Origin: Panorpa germanica
Lineage: Eukaryota; Arthropoda; Insecta; Mecoptera; Panorpidae
Reading direction: 5' to 3'
DNA length: 64,000 nt
Assembly: GCA_963678705.1 (NCBI GenBank)
Contig: OY783213.1
Location: forward strand, 16,248,451 to 16,312,450
Shown here: positions 11,521 through 26,453 of the stretch, piece by piece
How the letters are laid out: every line of letters begins with the position of its first letter
Numbering within the stretch: the stretch's first letter is position 1
Notes under the pieces: model-generated
Database searches by the model: none
What the model saw: the letters and a program-made list of their open reading frames with translations, nothing else
What the model was told of the DNA's origin: nothing
Translations under genes and position numbers: made by a program

Positions 11521-14500
11521 GCTAATTATTATTATAAGAGTATTAGAGTATATGTAGGACCTAAATATTACGGCTTCCTAGAGAACTAGAATTATAAATG
11601 AAATATTAACTTTTAAGAATCTGAAAAAAGTAAGTAAAGTCAGTAATTGTATTAGGACATGTATTGAAACAAATACCGCTAAACATAAAATGTGATTATT
11701 ACCATATTTAAGTACTGATAACATTTTACAAAACCTAATAATATTATATGTAAAACGACTGTAGGAAAAAATCACTCACAAATCCAATGACCTTTCGGGA
11801 TTAAAGATTTAATGTTATTTAATTGCGGTTTTATAAAACATATGACTCATCAAAGATAAAAACTTCCTCTTATTTAGTAAAAATGATACGATGCCTAAAA
11901 TTTCTAAGAAGTAACTTTAGCACAATCATAGTTTAAATTAATTTGTATCGTGGTCCAAGTGAATTTGAAACCACACACACTGCCTTTCTTAGTATTTCAG
12001 ACTTTTTAAGCGATGTCCTACAATTTCCTGCATTCTTCATAAGATGAATATCCACCAAAATATGTGGAAATATATTATGCTATTGCTACAAATTCTATGG
12101 AGTCACGAAACACGAAGGCGGAGGGCCTTAATCGCCCTTATTTTTCACTATATATGTTTTTGTCCGCTTCCGTTCTCTTCTACGTTTTATTCACTAACTC
12201 CAATGTGTTTGAAGAGAGCAGTGCGGGCGCTTACCTTTACAATTCATTCAGTCGATAACATGTCAACATTAAATAAATTACAGCGAAACACAAAACTCAG
12301 CTACTTCCTCCTGACATTTCTTACTATCTAATGTAATCCCATAAACCAAACCCTTCTCTTCAAAATGAACATTACTTTTCTAATAATATTCCTGGGTAAA
12401 AATAAACCCCTTTCTTTACTAATAACAGGTTAACAGAATCTTAAATGGCTGTAATAACGACATCAACCATTTGACGTCCGGCTCCGACACGATCGCTTCC
12501 GATGTTAACCCTTCACTCATCGCTCCACCGTTCAACATTTACTCCATCATAATTCTTCCGGTTTGTTACATAACACTAACACTAACAGTGCCGGCACTCG
12601 GTACTCGACACTGACATTACGTTGAGGATAAATGCTTCCTCATCGGATTTACACTTGTACAACACGTGATTATTTCGTTGGCATCTATAAATAAAAGTGT
12701 GTGTTACATGGATAAGTCTTAGAGTTAAATACCGTCTGTAACTTCCTTGTTTTGTGGTCAAAGTTTATTCCTTAAGACTAGTGGAATGATCAGTCGAGAG
12801 ATCATACAGGAAATAAATTAAACGTAAATGAGATTTTATTTAGAACATGAATGTATTTTAAAGAATTTATTAAGTCCAGGAAGTTAGCAGTCGGTTCCAA
12901 CAGTCTCATAGAATCTAATGGGACAACCACATTAGGGGTTAGTCATAAATTACGTCACACAAATTCCATGGTTTCTTAACTGCATCCCCCCTTTTGCTTT
13001 GAAGTTGTTTTTTTTAGAATTCGAGGCAATTAACAAGGTCATATTCGCCTGAAGTTAATTTATTTTTATAAAATAAATTTAGCGAGGACTATACAAACAT
13101 TTCTATTATTAACTAACAGTAAAAACTTGAACACTGAATGTTAATTATGCCATTAGGAAATATCTTATTCAATTTCCGATGTTATTACTTAATTATTAAT
13201 TTCAAGTAATCAAAACTCAAATCAACATTCGTTAAATAGAATTTCCGTTTTGATTATATATAAAATCTAACAGTAGTTGATACAGTTAATAACACTATTA
13301 TTCTATTAATGTAAAATTAAATTAAATAATGCTAACTGCAAACGTATAGTTTTTGAGAAAAAACCAAAAAAATAAACAAGTTTAAAAAAATATAAATTTC
13401 TTTTTGTACAAATTTGTGGCGCCGCAACAGGTGGGGGGGAGAATAACGTGTTACAAAACGTAACAATGGGGAGAAGAAGTTTAAAAGGCTCAAAAATTCT
13501 AATGACTAATCCTTAATGTGGTTTCTATCTAAATCTATACAGAAATCACCACAAACAGAAGCACTACTGAATTACTTCTGCAAAACCCATATGATGTTGT
13601 CGACGTAGCTCTTTGGAAACAGTATGCCATCAGTCGTCAATCGCTTTGAACATCCATTAATATGACAAGATTGGTCGAGATGAATTTATCCGCTAGGTAA
13701 GTTTTAGTATGTAGTTAATTCTTTTTCTTTTGGTTTTAATTAACCGTGAGGAAAATTATTACTCAATGCGGTCTAGGCATTACGATCTCGCACCATATGA
13801 CGTTCATGTCGTTGAAAATAACTACACTCTTTTACAGATATTTTCGAACTAGTGCCTGCGTATAACATGCGGCCGATTTGAATCGTTTGCCTCCGTCAAT
13901 TTGTTGTTGACAAAAATATATTAAAAAGAATTGTTGAACACACCTGTCGGGATATCCAATAAACTCAATCATTTAATTTATACAATGCATGTAGCAGCAA
14001 AGTATTGATGTATAAGTTTTGCAAGTATAATTCAAGTAAGCGTCATTAATCCTGTCGGCATTCATCGGAAGCTACCCGAATGTTTATAAAGAAAGACGAG
14101 ACATAAACGATTTAATTTACATATTGTCGGTTATTGATTGTATTCAAATTTGTATATTAATTTAAAAGTTGAACACTAGGGGGTTTGAGTTTGTTGTGTT
14201 TCATAACAGTACTGTTGTGTATTTGATATTCTTATATTTTACATATTCAGTACTGTGTACCATGATTTAATGATTATGCAACAACAACAGTATTACCAAA
14301 CTAAGAAAACAAACAGTAAATGCAAATTTACTTGTCAAGTTAGATAATGGCGCTTGTTCGAAGTCTTTGTAAGTGATAGATTATGCTAATGACTTCATTC
14401 AAGTGATTAACATTAAAAAAGCAGACTTAATACTAAACTGTTTGATTTGTACACAATTATGTCAACTGGTAACTGCAATTATACGTACTGTAAGCGTTTA

Positions 14501-17500
14501 AGTGTCCTCTTAATATGTACGTACTGTCAATGCTACTAGCGTCACAGCCAATCAAAGGTAGTTTCATTTTGTTACCGTTATAAATTGACAGAACAGGACC
14601 GCATTTTGCAAACCACAATACGTAAACTCAGCTTGATTAACGTCAGAAATTATAAGTTTATGTCAAAACATAATCTTTGTTATGTAATCTTACATTATAT
14701 TAACATAAAAAGTGGTACGCAAAAGGTTAAAGTTCTTATATTAAAAAAATTAAATACACATTGTAGATGTAAAATGATGAGTTGGTTGCGTAATGTTCCC
14801 TCCACATTACAATAAAGTACTGTACGAAAAGGAGTAAGGAGTACATTGAGAAGGCAGAGAGAAGGAGGGAAATGGAAATATATTTTAGTATAATATTACA
14901 TTTACCAATAAAAAGAACTAGAAGTAAAACTAGTAGTAACAGAAGCTAAATATCTCAGTTTTACTTTTTTACTTTTTGTTGCTTGCCACAGAAATTCTTA
15001 CCACAAAAATGTTGAAAGTTCCGCAAACCCTACAATTACAATACCTTTTTTGTATGAGAAAATTGTAGCAGAGGAGTAAATGCATATAGAAGCAGCGGAC
15101 TGCGAAATTAAAGGAATCGTTTCTGTTAGCTTAATGAAAGATTTTCGAAATGTAAAAAGGATAAAAAATAACTTTAGTAATACCTTGAATACTTCGTCTA
15201 ACTCATTACAAAAGAATATTATTGAAAACTGCTATAATTAGCCTGACACACTTATACATATATATATAATATTGTTATTCCAAATTCATGATTATAAATT
15301 TATATTTTAACTTAAATAAAACATAAAAATAAATAGTTAAGGATCCTCAAATTGTTAGCGATATTTGGCCCTATGAATAGTCCCAGGACAACGCTTGGAC
15401 ACGGAGACTTCAAGTTGAGAGTTTAGCACGGGACATTAGACACACAACACATAGAGATTCAGTATTAGAACTTCGACACATACAGATCGGTTAAGAGACC
15501 TTAATTATAACTATGAGGAGAATTATAAGATATTAGAACAATTACTGAATATTAATTGAGAGAATGCTAACAAAACTAAAGAGTCTACCTAATTCTAAGT
15601 ACCTCAAACAGCAATCGAGTAAGAATCTCAAGTAAATAAATGAAGAATAATTTTCACAAAAATATATAGGCTACAATACTGACCTAAATCATTTACTATC
15701 TCAAAAAAGAAAGTTTATTCATTTACATATGTAATAAGATCAATAATAACCGAATTTAAAATTCCATTACAGGTTGAACAAAGCTGGACCAGTTTATCAA
15801 GATTTAAAACGTACGTATACATACATATTTTATTTGGAAGAAACAGTTTATCTGTGTACGATCCGAGATGTAGAACGCTACAGTCTGTCTGGCTGGTTCT
15901 GTATCTATATAAATAAATCATGTTATCACAGGAGGCTTGTCAGGGAGGTAGTGGTGTGGAGGGACGGCTGGAACTAGTAATTTAATCTTTCCATTCAATT
16001 CTTCTAACTGAATATATAACCAGTGCAATATGTTTAAATAAGATTACACACTAAACACAACATACAATAGATACCAGTGGTAGCGGATTCAAAGGGCCAT
16101 AAAGCAATAATAAATGCATTGATTTAAATAGAAATTTCTAATACTACTCTTATAGAAATATACTTATTTCTTATGCTCTCTTGGTTCTCCCTAATCAGTT
16201 ACTAAATTGCTAAGTAATACAGTTATGATTTTATTTTTGTGTTTTATGTAATTTAGAATATAAACTTAAGCATTAGAGTTAGTTTAAAGTTTTTACCTAA
16301 AATGTAAGTTCCAGCTTGTAAAATAGCTTATATATATAAGCTATATATAACTTATGATTTTATAAAAGTGCAAAATAATTTACAGGAAAAGTGTACGACC
16401 AGAATATAAGAAAATTCAAGAGGATAAACTTTCATTATAAGTAAATTTAGTGCAGTATATTTTCAATTACTTTATTTATGTACCACTCAATTAAAAAAAT
16501 TCACAAGCTGTCACTGCATAGTATAAATATTAATTTACATAAATAATACAAAGGCATACTTGTTTTAAATTAAATTAAAATACATAAACAAGAGCCGCAT
16601 TAGTTGAAGTGATAGAATATTAATTTAAAATAAAATATATAATTTCTCTCTTTAAAGCAGCCTTATCAAACTTATACTCATAGTAATTCAAAAAAGGATT
16701 TTTTTATACTACTATATAATTTACAATTCGTTACTGCTTTTACGCAAAAAATATATAAGCACATACTTCAGTTTAAATATTAGCGCTTAAATATTTTCAC
16801 TTCAGTTCTATCAGTTCAATCACAGACTGTGTCGCTACAATATTCTGACTTATAGTATATAGTATAGTATTCTACGATAGTAGTGATACTTGAGGTCTTA
16901 TGAAACAAGGGTAAAAAGTGCCAACCAATACTGTTTATGTATCACACGTGTAGCAATAAAATATAGAATTCAAGTCAAATTAAACTTCAATTCTTCAAAA
17001 ATAAACAAACACAAGTCTTGTCATCTTTACAATAGTCATTTGTAAGTAAATTACATAATAATTAATTCCAATTATTATTTGGAGAGATATGAGCAGACAC
17101 CATCCGCTGGAGACTAATTATAACAAATGAATAAGACCGTCAATACCATTCCACAAAGTTTTACCACAGTTTTCCCTGTGATGACGTCAACAATTATTCT
17201 GGATAAGTTTTGTCGGTTGAAGTTGGTAATATTGGAGAGATACGAGTGATATTATTAGTGACGTAACTCGTGGTGTATGTTTACGTTCGGAAATCACTGA
17301 TTTTGATTCATCATCGTCATCCATGTACTATTTTTAAAAAAAGATTAACGTCATTTTGATTAATCATGTTTTGTTACTTTATCAAAACACTTGTTCGATT
17401 GGATATTAGTGATTGACGTATACGATTAGCTAGTGCGAAAAGTTGGTTATCTGGCCACGTAGTTCGATTTCATATCTAGTGAACATAGTAGGGAATTTTT

Positions 17501-18352
17501 TACTTATGTTCTTATTATCAGATCTATTATAAAAAGAAAACAATCTATTCATTTTTCGTTTTATTCTATTTTTAAACTGAGAACCATTCTTTTTCTGAGC
17601 TGAGGTTGGCAAAAACATGCTAAAACTGTATTTCTTTGATTAAGCCTACCCAAAATGTCTTTGTTATTAAAATATCCATAAAAAATTACACAATAATATA
17701 AATAAATATCTGTCGAATTAATATTGTTAATTGTACCCATTATTAATTTAATATTTTACTTGTTAACAGTTTTTTCTTAAAAACTTCTCGTGTTTGAAAT
17801 ATTTCTTTAAATCTGTTCTCTTGGTGAGTTATATACAACCAAGATTTATCTCCAGGTCTAGTCTACCTGCTTCAACACAAAGGTTTAAGATACAAAATCA
17901 AGATTCTCATAGCTAAGCTAAGCTTGTGTTATACCTGCCTTTAATAAGATTATGCATTAAGCTTTCCTTTTGTTCTGTGGTAGAACACAACAGATTTATA
18001 AAGATGATTACATCATTTCTTTAAAAAAATAAATTACGAGAAAGGTTTTCAGACGTCATAATAACCATTATAATAAAAAGTTGGGAACGCTGATAAAAAC
18101 ACAATACTTTTGTCATTTAGTAAATGTTGAAACAGTCGTAGGAACTTTTGAAGGATTTATGATTCATGCGCTATAAATTTTAGTTGAGAAATATTTGACA
18201 TTGAAATAACATAACATTAGAGTTAAAATAGATGCTGTTGTAAACTGTGGAATGTTTCAAGATTGTAAAAATAAGACTCCTCGGTTAAGTTTTAACAGTT
18301 TGTTTGTAAACAGAAATTTTATATTCATTTTATTTAAATATCTTTCCTTCTT
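11521..18352. other. Gene-free AT-rich stretch
   Basis: No exon is supported. Contents noted: a short purine-rich run near 14829-14875, a perfect 20-bp palindrome TAGCTTATATATATAAGCTA at 16324-16343, and a slightly GC-richer patch at 12100-12260 whose two overlapping frames have no recognisable domain. Confidence 0.55.
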
Positions 18353-18630
18353 AAGTATCATTCCCACTCACTACTTTAATTTAATTTTGTATTTTGTATT
18401 TAATTTAAATTGTTTAGCATATTTTTTTGTAGAACCTTACAAAGTCCAATGTCTTAAATTAAAAATATTAAATTAAGAAAAACTGTATTATATTTTAACC
18501 TCCAAAATGTAACAATCTGTCAAAATTCAGTAGGATTTACTTTTAAAAGAAGTTTAACGTCAGTTTTTGAAAAAATTTAGAAGTGAAAACAATTTCTATT
18601 ACTAATTGTTATTAAAAATAGCAATTTTAA
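18353..18630 (+). repeat. Dispersed CATTCCCACTCACT repeat, ~280-bp copy
   Basis: Begins AAGTATCATTCCCACTCACT and runs colinear with 55032-55385: an A/T-rich stretch, then GAACCTTACAA(A/G)GTCCAATG, ATCTGTCAAAAT..CAGTAGGATTT, and ATTTCTATTACTAATTGTTA. Relative to the 55-kb copy it lacks about 60 bp after the GTTTAGCATAT segment. No open frame and no terminal inverted repeats visible. Confidence 0.72.
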
Positions 18631-19291
18631 TTATTTCACATACATTTGTCGAACGGTACAATTATTTATGAATAAGAAAAAAAAATAACATATAAATAAA
18701 AAAAAACAATAAGTAAAGGTTAATAGTATTTACAATATCTCTTTCATAAAATGTCAAGTGAAAAATAAAGAAAGTGCAAGACAATCAAATGAAATTTAGC
18801 CATGAGAATGATAGCCTTTAGGACTATAAAGATTAAATATTTATTATTAACTTTTATATATAATATCTTTAGCTATAAACATAAAACTTAATACGTTAAT
18901 AAAGTCTATATATTTTGAGATAAATATTTAATTAAAAATTAGCAATTGATTTACTAAGGACGGTCGCACACTTTTCTGAAGACAATCTTTTCAAGGTTAT
19001 TGACTTTTGAGATAACTCCGAGAAGAATATTCGAGATGTATGTATTACAGCGATATTTGTCAAGTTTATCTGCACTATAATCTTGTTTGGTTGCATTTAT
19101 GAGGTATTTGAGTAATGGACACAACTGTGTAGAATTGTCCGCAGACTATTATTAAAAAAATTTATGACTACAGACATTTTATTATTTGAAATATAGCTAC
19201 ACAAACAAATGTCGCCTTGGTGATTGACTGAAAAAGAGTCTGGACCGTCCAAATCAAAACAGGTACATAATATAAAAAATATACACAGTTA

Positions 19292-19666
19292 CCCAGTAAA
19301 CATTTTGGAGTAAATTCGACTTAATTTCTATTACGTATCATGAATTTTTTGTCTGGAACGTGTTCGTTTTCTATTCAGTCGTTCAAAGGAAAGGTCCTTT
19401 TTATGAGCTACAGACATTGCAACGACGGTTCACTGCTGAATTAAAAGCGGAGTAGGTTTATGATTTATGACCGGATAATAAAAATATACCCATGTGGGAA
19501 AGAAACAGAAATACTTAATGAATGATGTTGGAAAAAGAAAGAATATTATTATGAAAAACTAACACAAAATCTGTGACAGGTAGAGAACTTGTAAAGCGTT
19601 AGAATAGAATTGTACGAGTGACTCGAACTTCACCAAATAGGACACTTCACCAAATTGTTTACTGGG
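19292..19666. mobile_element. 375-bp MITE, copy 1
   Basis: Bounded by CCCAGTAAACATTTTGG and its inverted form CCAAATTGTTTACTGGG. It is the same length as 50420-50794 and differs at only about three positions by eye, so at least one insertion is recent. Non-coding. The right end has two direct subterminal CACCAAAT repeats. A clear target-site duplication is not visible, so the superfamily is unassigned. Confidence 0.85.
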
Positions 19667-20079
19667 AGACTAAATATAAATATACTAGTTAGACTAAAAT
19701 TAGACTAAACTATCTAGACCAGAAAGGTAACCTTTATAACTATGATTTCACGAATAATACAGCAGAGACGACGTTATTTTTACCTAAAATTTTTTTTCTT
19801 GGAAATAATTTATATACTAATAATTTATATGAACATTTCTCTCACTTGTAGCTTTTATATGGTTTAAATAGCTCAACCGTGTGTTGCACTGTTGCCATCT
19901 ATATTTAACTGTAGAACCATGAAGTAATGTTTCACCCTAAGTTACAATTGAATTAATTATTTAAGATAAGTCATCTGAGGATAACTTTACAGGGGATAAA
20001 AAACACATTGGACCATGTAAGTTTCTAAAAAAGACACTGAAAATGTAAATTAAATTCTAAAATAAAAATGGTGCATTGG

Positions 20080-20137
20080 GTAATTTATACAATTTAAATT
20101 AAATACAAAATAAAAACAGTGAGTGGGAATGATACTT
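20080..20137 (-). repeat. End fragment of dispersed CATTCCCACTCACT repeat
   Basis: Reverse orientation. It ends in CAGTGAGTGGGAATGATACTT, preceded by CAATTTAAATTAAATACAAA, which matches the interior of the copies at 18353 and 55032 with a small deletion. Confidence 0.6.
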
Positions 20138-22552
20138 TAGACCCCTATTGTGCCCTCGCAGGGTATAATATAGCACCCATTTTACATTTTATTAAAGGTC
20201 TACAGATAGCTATCGGTAAACTGGAGTTCTTTAATTTCTTTAGAACAAAACGTCCTTAAAAAGTTACAAAAAATAAGTCTCAGACCGAGTTTTGTAACAA
20301 TGGGATTAGAACAAACATTGTTGATAAAGAGCCGGGCCTTGTGCAACCGGTGACACAGTTCACAAAAAGTGCCAGATGGTTAAATTGCATCTTGACACGC
20401 TCGCAACTGAGGAGTATTTTGTTGGACTAGCCATTTAAATAGTACTTTAGGCAACAATTACAACAACTTTTGTACGTACATCAATAAAACAACTATGTCG
20501 TTAACATGGAAAATAATGTTTCCTATTTCCTGCGAATTCACGATAAGTAATAATATACCAAATGATATTTCATTGTTCACTATATATAATTAATTTAAAA
20601 TACAAATAGTATAAGACTTTAGGTACGCATTAAGCATACAAATTATTCTATTCTATTCCGACTAATCCCTAAGACAATGAATTTAGTCCGCTCCGTTACA
20701 AATTAAACCACAGCCTAGAAGGAACGTGGCTTCTCAATCAATACCCTCATGAATTATTCATAATATAAACAACGCAAGAACTATAAAGATTTTCAAATGA
20801 AATTTAATAACATTTTCATATAATTTTCAAACAAACAGTATCGACGATAGTCGACGGTAAACATTTTCTCACAGGACTGTTTTATGAGGTCCCGGGTTAT
20901 TTCTACTATTCTGGTTCAGGAGATCGATAGGACGGTTTTCTAGCGCACCATGGCAACTGCTGTTTTTATTAATAGAACGTTTTAATTTAAATAAATAAAT
21001 AATCATTATTTGTAATACATATTTTTTTAACTAATCTATTGATGCATTTGTATTAATTTAGTAGTGCATCTAATTGTAAAATCAACCTGATTACATTCTG
21101 CAGTTTAATTAATTGCTTTGTCAGATAACTGTTGTATACAAACTGGTTTTAGGAATGTTCAGATTTGACACTTAATATACGAACAAATTTTTTATACACG
21201 GTTATTGAGGTTAAATGAGTTTTTTTTTATTATGGATGCAGCATTGCAGATACATCTTTTTACCATCATTGGTAAAAAGTATATAAACCAAAATAATATT
21301 GTACATGAATATAAATACCTGTTAGTCAAAACGTAAAAGAAATTTAAGTTATTATTGAAAATTAAGTACGTCAAAAGTAAGGTTATACAAGTGTTTATAA
21401 AATACATTTTTTATTAAGAACAATACTATATTTACAGAACAGACTTAATTACTAAATAACAATAGATATTATTTAGAATTTTGCAAATACCTAACCATTA
21501 TGGACTGAACAATTGTCATTTCTGCATTTGTCAATCAAACATTTCAATTATTTTACGATCGCTTTCAATCAATGTCAAAATGCTGACGTTATAATGGATT
21601 ACATGCTACCTTTATATGTATTTTTAAAATGAAATCTCTAAACCTATAAAGGTTAACCTTTTACATACATAATGAACATAGAATATAAAAAAATAATAGA
21701 TTATAAAATTCCATAATACACATTTTTAAACCTTTAATTCATCTACAGTGTCAATAACATAATTATAAAATATCTAAAATAACTGGATGTAAAACGAGTA
21801 TAATACATACCTATAAAGTATTATCCATTATTGTTATTATAATTGTAAATCAATAGTTATAATGAAAACAAATATCACTGCACTTAATAAAAATCAAAAC
21901 ATTATGAAATCACTTTAATTTAATGTTATTTTTCACTAAATTATTAATAATAAAATCATATATGTTAATAAAAACCAAACACATACTAAACGATTATTTT
22001 AACTATTTATTTATTGATTCATAATTTTAAATTAATAATATTAATTTCTAAAAATCAAAACACTTTATAAATACTCGAACCAACGAACTATCCACCACAA
22101 AAACTGAAACTGTACTGATTACACGTAAACTTACGTAAAGTTAAAACATTCTGTCAGATGTATACACCAGTGGAAAAGAGTAAACTATATAGCTATTAAT
22201 ATTATTAAATATATTTTGTCTCACTCAGCGTAATATAAAAATAGTATTACTTTTACGTGTGAGTGAACGGGACACACTACAATCCCTAGTTCTACGTTAC
22301 AGCATGTTGAGATATTTAATCCAGTTATCCCCAAACATAGGTCTGCGAGTTGAGTCCGAAAATAATTAAGGGCCTCCGCTTCTTCGTTGTCAGAGAGCCT
22401 CCACAGCTCCAAATCCGGCCCTGACTATCCACATACTCAGTAGGGTGTATTTAAGTTGTTTCGCATTAGTACACTTTAGTGTTTATCAATACACCACTGT
22501 TGTGAAATAGCCCATAGTTCATATGTACGTGCATATTTTACGGTGCATATGT

Positions 22553-22638
22553 ATGTAGATCAAAGTGTCGCCTTCCCCTTTTACGAGTATTGTGTGTTTC
22601 CCACCCGTATAAACGGAAAGCGACACTTTGATCTACAT
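22553..22638. repeat. Short hairpin-forming inverted repeat
   Basis: A 24-nt arm (22553-22576, core GATCAAAGTGTCGC) is matched by its reverse complement at 22615-22638 with a single mismatch, leaving a ~38-nt loop. An outer ATATGTA extends the similarity. The arms are more GC-rich than the surroundings. It could be a very small foldback element or a transcribed hairpin; nothing here decides between them. Confidence 0.7.
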
Positions 22639-24701
22639 ATGTATAAACCATATTATCATTACAGACATATAAAATACATACTTCTACAACACAGTGACGT
22701 ATTGATAAACATTAAAGTAGACACTTTTCAATTATGAAATTATTACTAAAATTATAGTACTTAGCAATGCAAATTGAAGTATTAGAACGTAACTTCGAAA
22801 CGATTTGATTTTATGAATGATGCAACTTCGAAAATGACTGTAATCACAGCCCTAGTATAATTATATTCGAAGAAATGGATTTGGATTATCAGTTTGAAAT
22901 AAAAAGTCTTTTAAAATCTTGAGTTTCGCGATTTCACGTACTATAGTGAAGCACGATGATAATTTGATAATTTATTTAAGATAATTAATAATTAAAATCT
23001 TTAAAAACATTCTCAAGTAGTTGGTGACATTTCGCTTCATGTTTTAAAGCATTAGATGAGGTCTCCTAAAGTTTGGGGATCCCTGTTTAATCATATATGC
23101 TTCTCTGTTTCATCCATTCAATTACGTGGGCGAAGCATATGTTGTCTTTATCACACTACAAAGTAAAAATAAAGTTTTCTGTATTACCGACAGAACTTTA
23201 AATCAAGAAAAAGTTTACTGCATTACCGTATGTTGTGGTGGCACAGCATTATAATAATTTAAAATAAATTAAACACATCATAGAAATGCTCTTGAATTTT
23301 ATAAAACCTTAAGTAAAATATTCACGAATCCGTTTTAAAAAAATGTCAGCAATTAATCGTATTAAAAAAACTTAATTTACTAAAAGTTCACGCACTTTCA
23401 CTACTCGCACATTTTTAATTATTCGTTAATGTCTCGTAGTAGTAATTAAGTTGTTTTTTTAATAAACATTTTTTATTTGTGAACTAGAAAGCAGGAGAGA
23501 ATAACAGTCAATATTTAAACTTAAAGAATTTACGATTTCATTAGAAATACATTTATATCAATTTTATTACAGGTAGTAAATTTAGTAAGTATGAGTATTT
23601 TCTATGTGATTCATTTGCTAAAGTCATAAACTAACACTCATAAAATACATTAAGCGGTAGAAGTATATCACTCAAACTTAAGAGAGTAGTGCCATAGGCG
23701 TACGATTAGAATTTGACTGCGAAAAATAACCATGTCCAAAATATGTCGAAATATGTCAAGTTAGTACAAATTTCAGGATAGTGCAAGTGCACAGCTCCAG
23801 TGGCGTAAGTAGATTGAGACAAAGTAGTAAAAAAAATATAAAGCTTATCTTGTTTTAAAACAGCAAACACGTTTAGAACATGTTACCTACGCAAACAAAT
23901 TGCTAGTTAAGGTAATTGACTGACTTATATAGTGCAGGCGTAATTGAAATTCCTTTTTCTTAATAAAAATAAAATAATTAACTTAATTATTAGAAATTTA
24001 AATGAACATTAATTTAATTTAATAGGATATATAATAAATAATGTTATGTTCAATTTCTAATCTGATATACAAAGTACATTTGTAATATAATACATTATTA
24101 TTGTATTAAATAGGAATAAATTATGTCGAATATAATATGGTTGCGTGAGCCTAGTGGTATGTCTTCAAACAGATATATGATATTGATGTATATCTAGCCA
24201 AGTCATGTATATGAAACACACCGCTGCCTAATAATTGTGTATATAATGGATATTTTCTAATTAAAGAGCACAATGCGACTTAGGCCAGCGCCAAACGATG
24301 CTTAGGAACGTCCTTCCAACGTGTGGTCGATGCTGAAACTAAGTGTGACTAATGCCATATGTCCAACGTTCATGTAGGAAGAAGTTCGGGCTGTCGTCGG
24401 TCTTTTGACCCGCATCAAAAGCGATTTTTCTACCCCACTAAACACTTGATCCACATGTCATGCACTGCTGCACGAATTGTCCCAGAAAGGAAGATTTTAT
24501 ACTTGAAAGTTTATTTATTTACTTGAAAGTTTTTGTTAAACAGTGTCAGTGTCAATAATATCAACAAATTAATAAAATAAATAAATCAATCGGATCAAAC
24601 ATTCTTTCCACCGTGTAGTAAGAAACTTGCCATGTCGATCTTCCAATATTTGACTCACACGTTGTAAAAGATAAAGACAACGCTATATTTACATACTGAA
24701 C

Positions 24702-24722
24702 AGAGAGAGAGAGAGAGAGAGA
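24702..24722. repeat. (AG)n microsatellite
   Basis: About ten uninterrupted AG dinucleotides. Confidence 0.95.
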
Positions 24723-26423
24723 ACGCTAACAATTTTATCTGAGAAAGACTTCTCTCAGATATGCACGTTCCCATAGCCCGTACTAGTAGCGAAACTGTTG
24801 TATCCAAGTGTACGGGCGATCTAAAGGGCCTCATTTAATTTCTTTTTAGCTTTTGGTCCCTTCAGTCATTATTTTATCAGAGATAACATTTTCCAAAAGA
24901 GTTACACACAGATGCTATATACCCAATAAATAGAAGCCTTGAAAAGCTATACAGTATTCAGCGCAATGTAATATATAAATTGGAACTCCCAAAGGATTTA
25001 ACCCTACTCCGCAGTCTGCTCATCTTAACATTTCGTCTGGAGTTTTGACATTTAGGGGCCTTTGACTTTAGTCGACATATTATATACAGATACTGCACGC
25101 TCGTCAGAATATTCTATTATTGTAACATCAAGCTGCTATAGCAGGAAAGAAATATCTATTCAAATACATAAAGAAAACACGATTTATGAATTTAAATATT
25201 TATTCATATTTTAACATAACCTCACAAAAATAAAAACTTGTTTTTGAATGAAATAACGCAAAAACTCATTCCCGTCTGGAAGAAACCAAGCGTAATTGAT
25301 TCCTTCTTTAAAATATACCTGTTTATCATCTTAAAGTTACGTAAAAACCTTTTAAAATATATAAATAGGTTATATGTATTTATACAATAAGGCTCCACAA
25401 GTTATAAAATAACTTAAAATCCATATGCAGGGGTTGAGTTCGTTTCAGTATAACAGTACAAAAGTTTTGCAAGTGTTGTTCTTTTTATATGTACAGTAAG
25501 TTAAAAATTAACCTTGTGTAACTTTATTATGATACAAACTATTTGTATTGTTTATTTTTTATCTTGAAACTAAATTACGACTAGACTTTTTAAACTTCAC
25601 ATGAAACTAGTGTTTCGCCCCGTTTTAGAGCGACGTGTCTTGAATTATTAAAAATAGAAAACCACAAATTTTACAGTGGCGGCAAGAAGCAGGGGGCTAA
25701 TATTTAGTATGTTTACAAAAATAGAAATTCTGTGACGAGGGTGAATGTTTGGAAAATGCTAAAACGTACGTACAAAGTTGAAATTATAGTATGTATGTTT
25801 ACATTATAGTCATTTCACTTGAAACAGTTAATTATAACAATTGATACTAAAAAGGCTGACGACACAGTGAGCGAGAGTACTTGACGCTGACTTCTCTGTA
25901 CCCGGGTTTAATTCACGGACCACAGTATTATTTTCAGTATTAATTAATTATGTGCATACATAATTTTATGATATACTTAAACACACGTATATGATAATAT
26001 ACACGTATATATAGACACGTAATATACACGTAGATATAGACACGTATATTTTTTTCCTATGACAACACCCTAATTTCTTTATTCTCTCAATCACATGAAT
26101 TCTACACTTTATATTTATTTTACTTTTATAATTAAAAAGAAAAATCAAAAACACTTTGATGTAACTTATGTTGCTGTTTACCAGGCGTAAGTACCATGAT
26201 TGCACAACATCTGAATATTTATATTGTATTCTTTGTTATGTATATAAAGAAACTAACAAGTTAAAAAGAAGAACTGAACTTCAATTTATTGTAGGTATAT
26301 ATATATTACTTTTATTCATTATTCCATTTACATACAAATTTATAAAATATTTGATTATAGCCATTCATATTTATTTAAAAAAAAAACATTTCCTGTTGAT
26401 TTAAAATCTATAAAATATAATGC

Positions 26424-26429
26424 TTTATT
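26424..26429 (-). promoter_or_regulatory. Polyadenylation signal of the selenium-binding protein gene
   Basis: AATAAA on the - strand, 25 nt past the TAA stop, so the 3' UTR would be very short. Its position makes it a better candidate than most AT-rich hexamers. Confidence 0.6.
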
Positions 26430-26453
26430 AAAGATGTGTTAATAATATTCGAT

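Larger units (their letters stand above)
20138..26423. other. Gene-free AT-rich stretch
   Basis: No exon is supported. It includes a hairpin-forming inverted repeat at 22553-22638, an (AG)10 microsatellite at 24702-24722, very AT-rich low-complexity DNA at about 21600-22060, and a GC-richer patch at 24270-24450 with no recognisable coding signal. Confidence 0.55.

Noticed and set aside
12044-12331. 95-codon frame on + with an overlapping 64-codon frame
   Set aside because: Two different frames are open over the same bases, neither has a recognisable domain, and no clear splice context was found.
16324-16343. Perfect 20-bp palindrome as a regulatory site
   Set aside because: It is made mainly of alternating TA, which readily forms palindromes by chance; mentioned only in passing.
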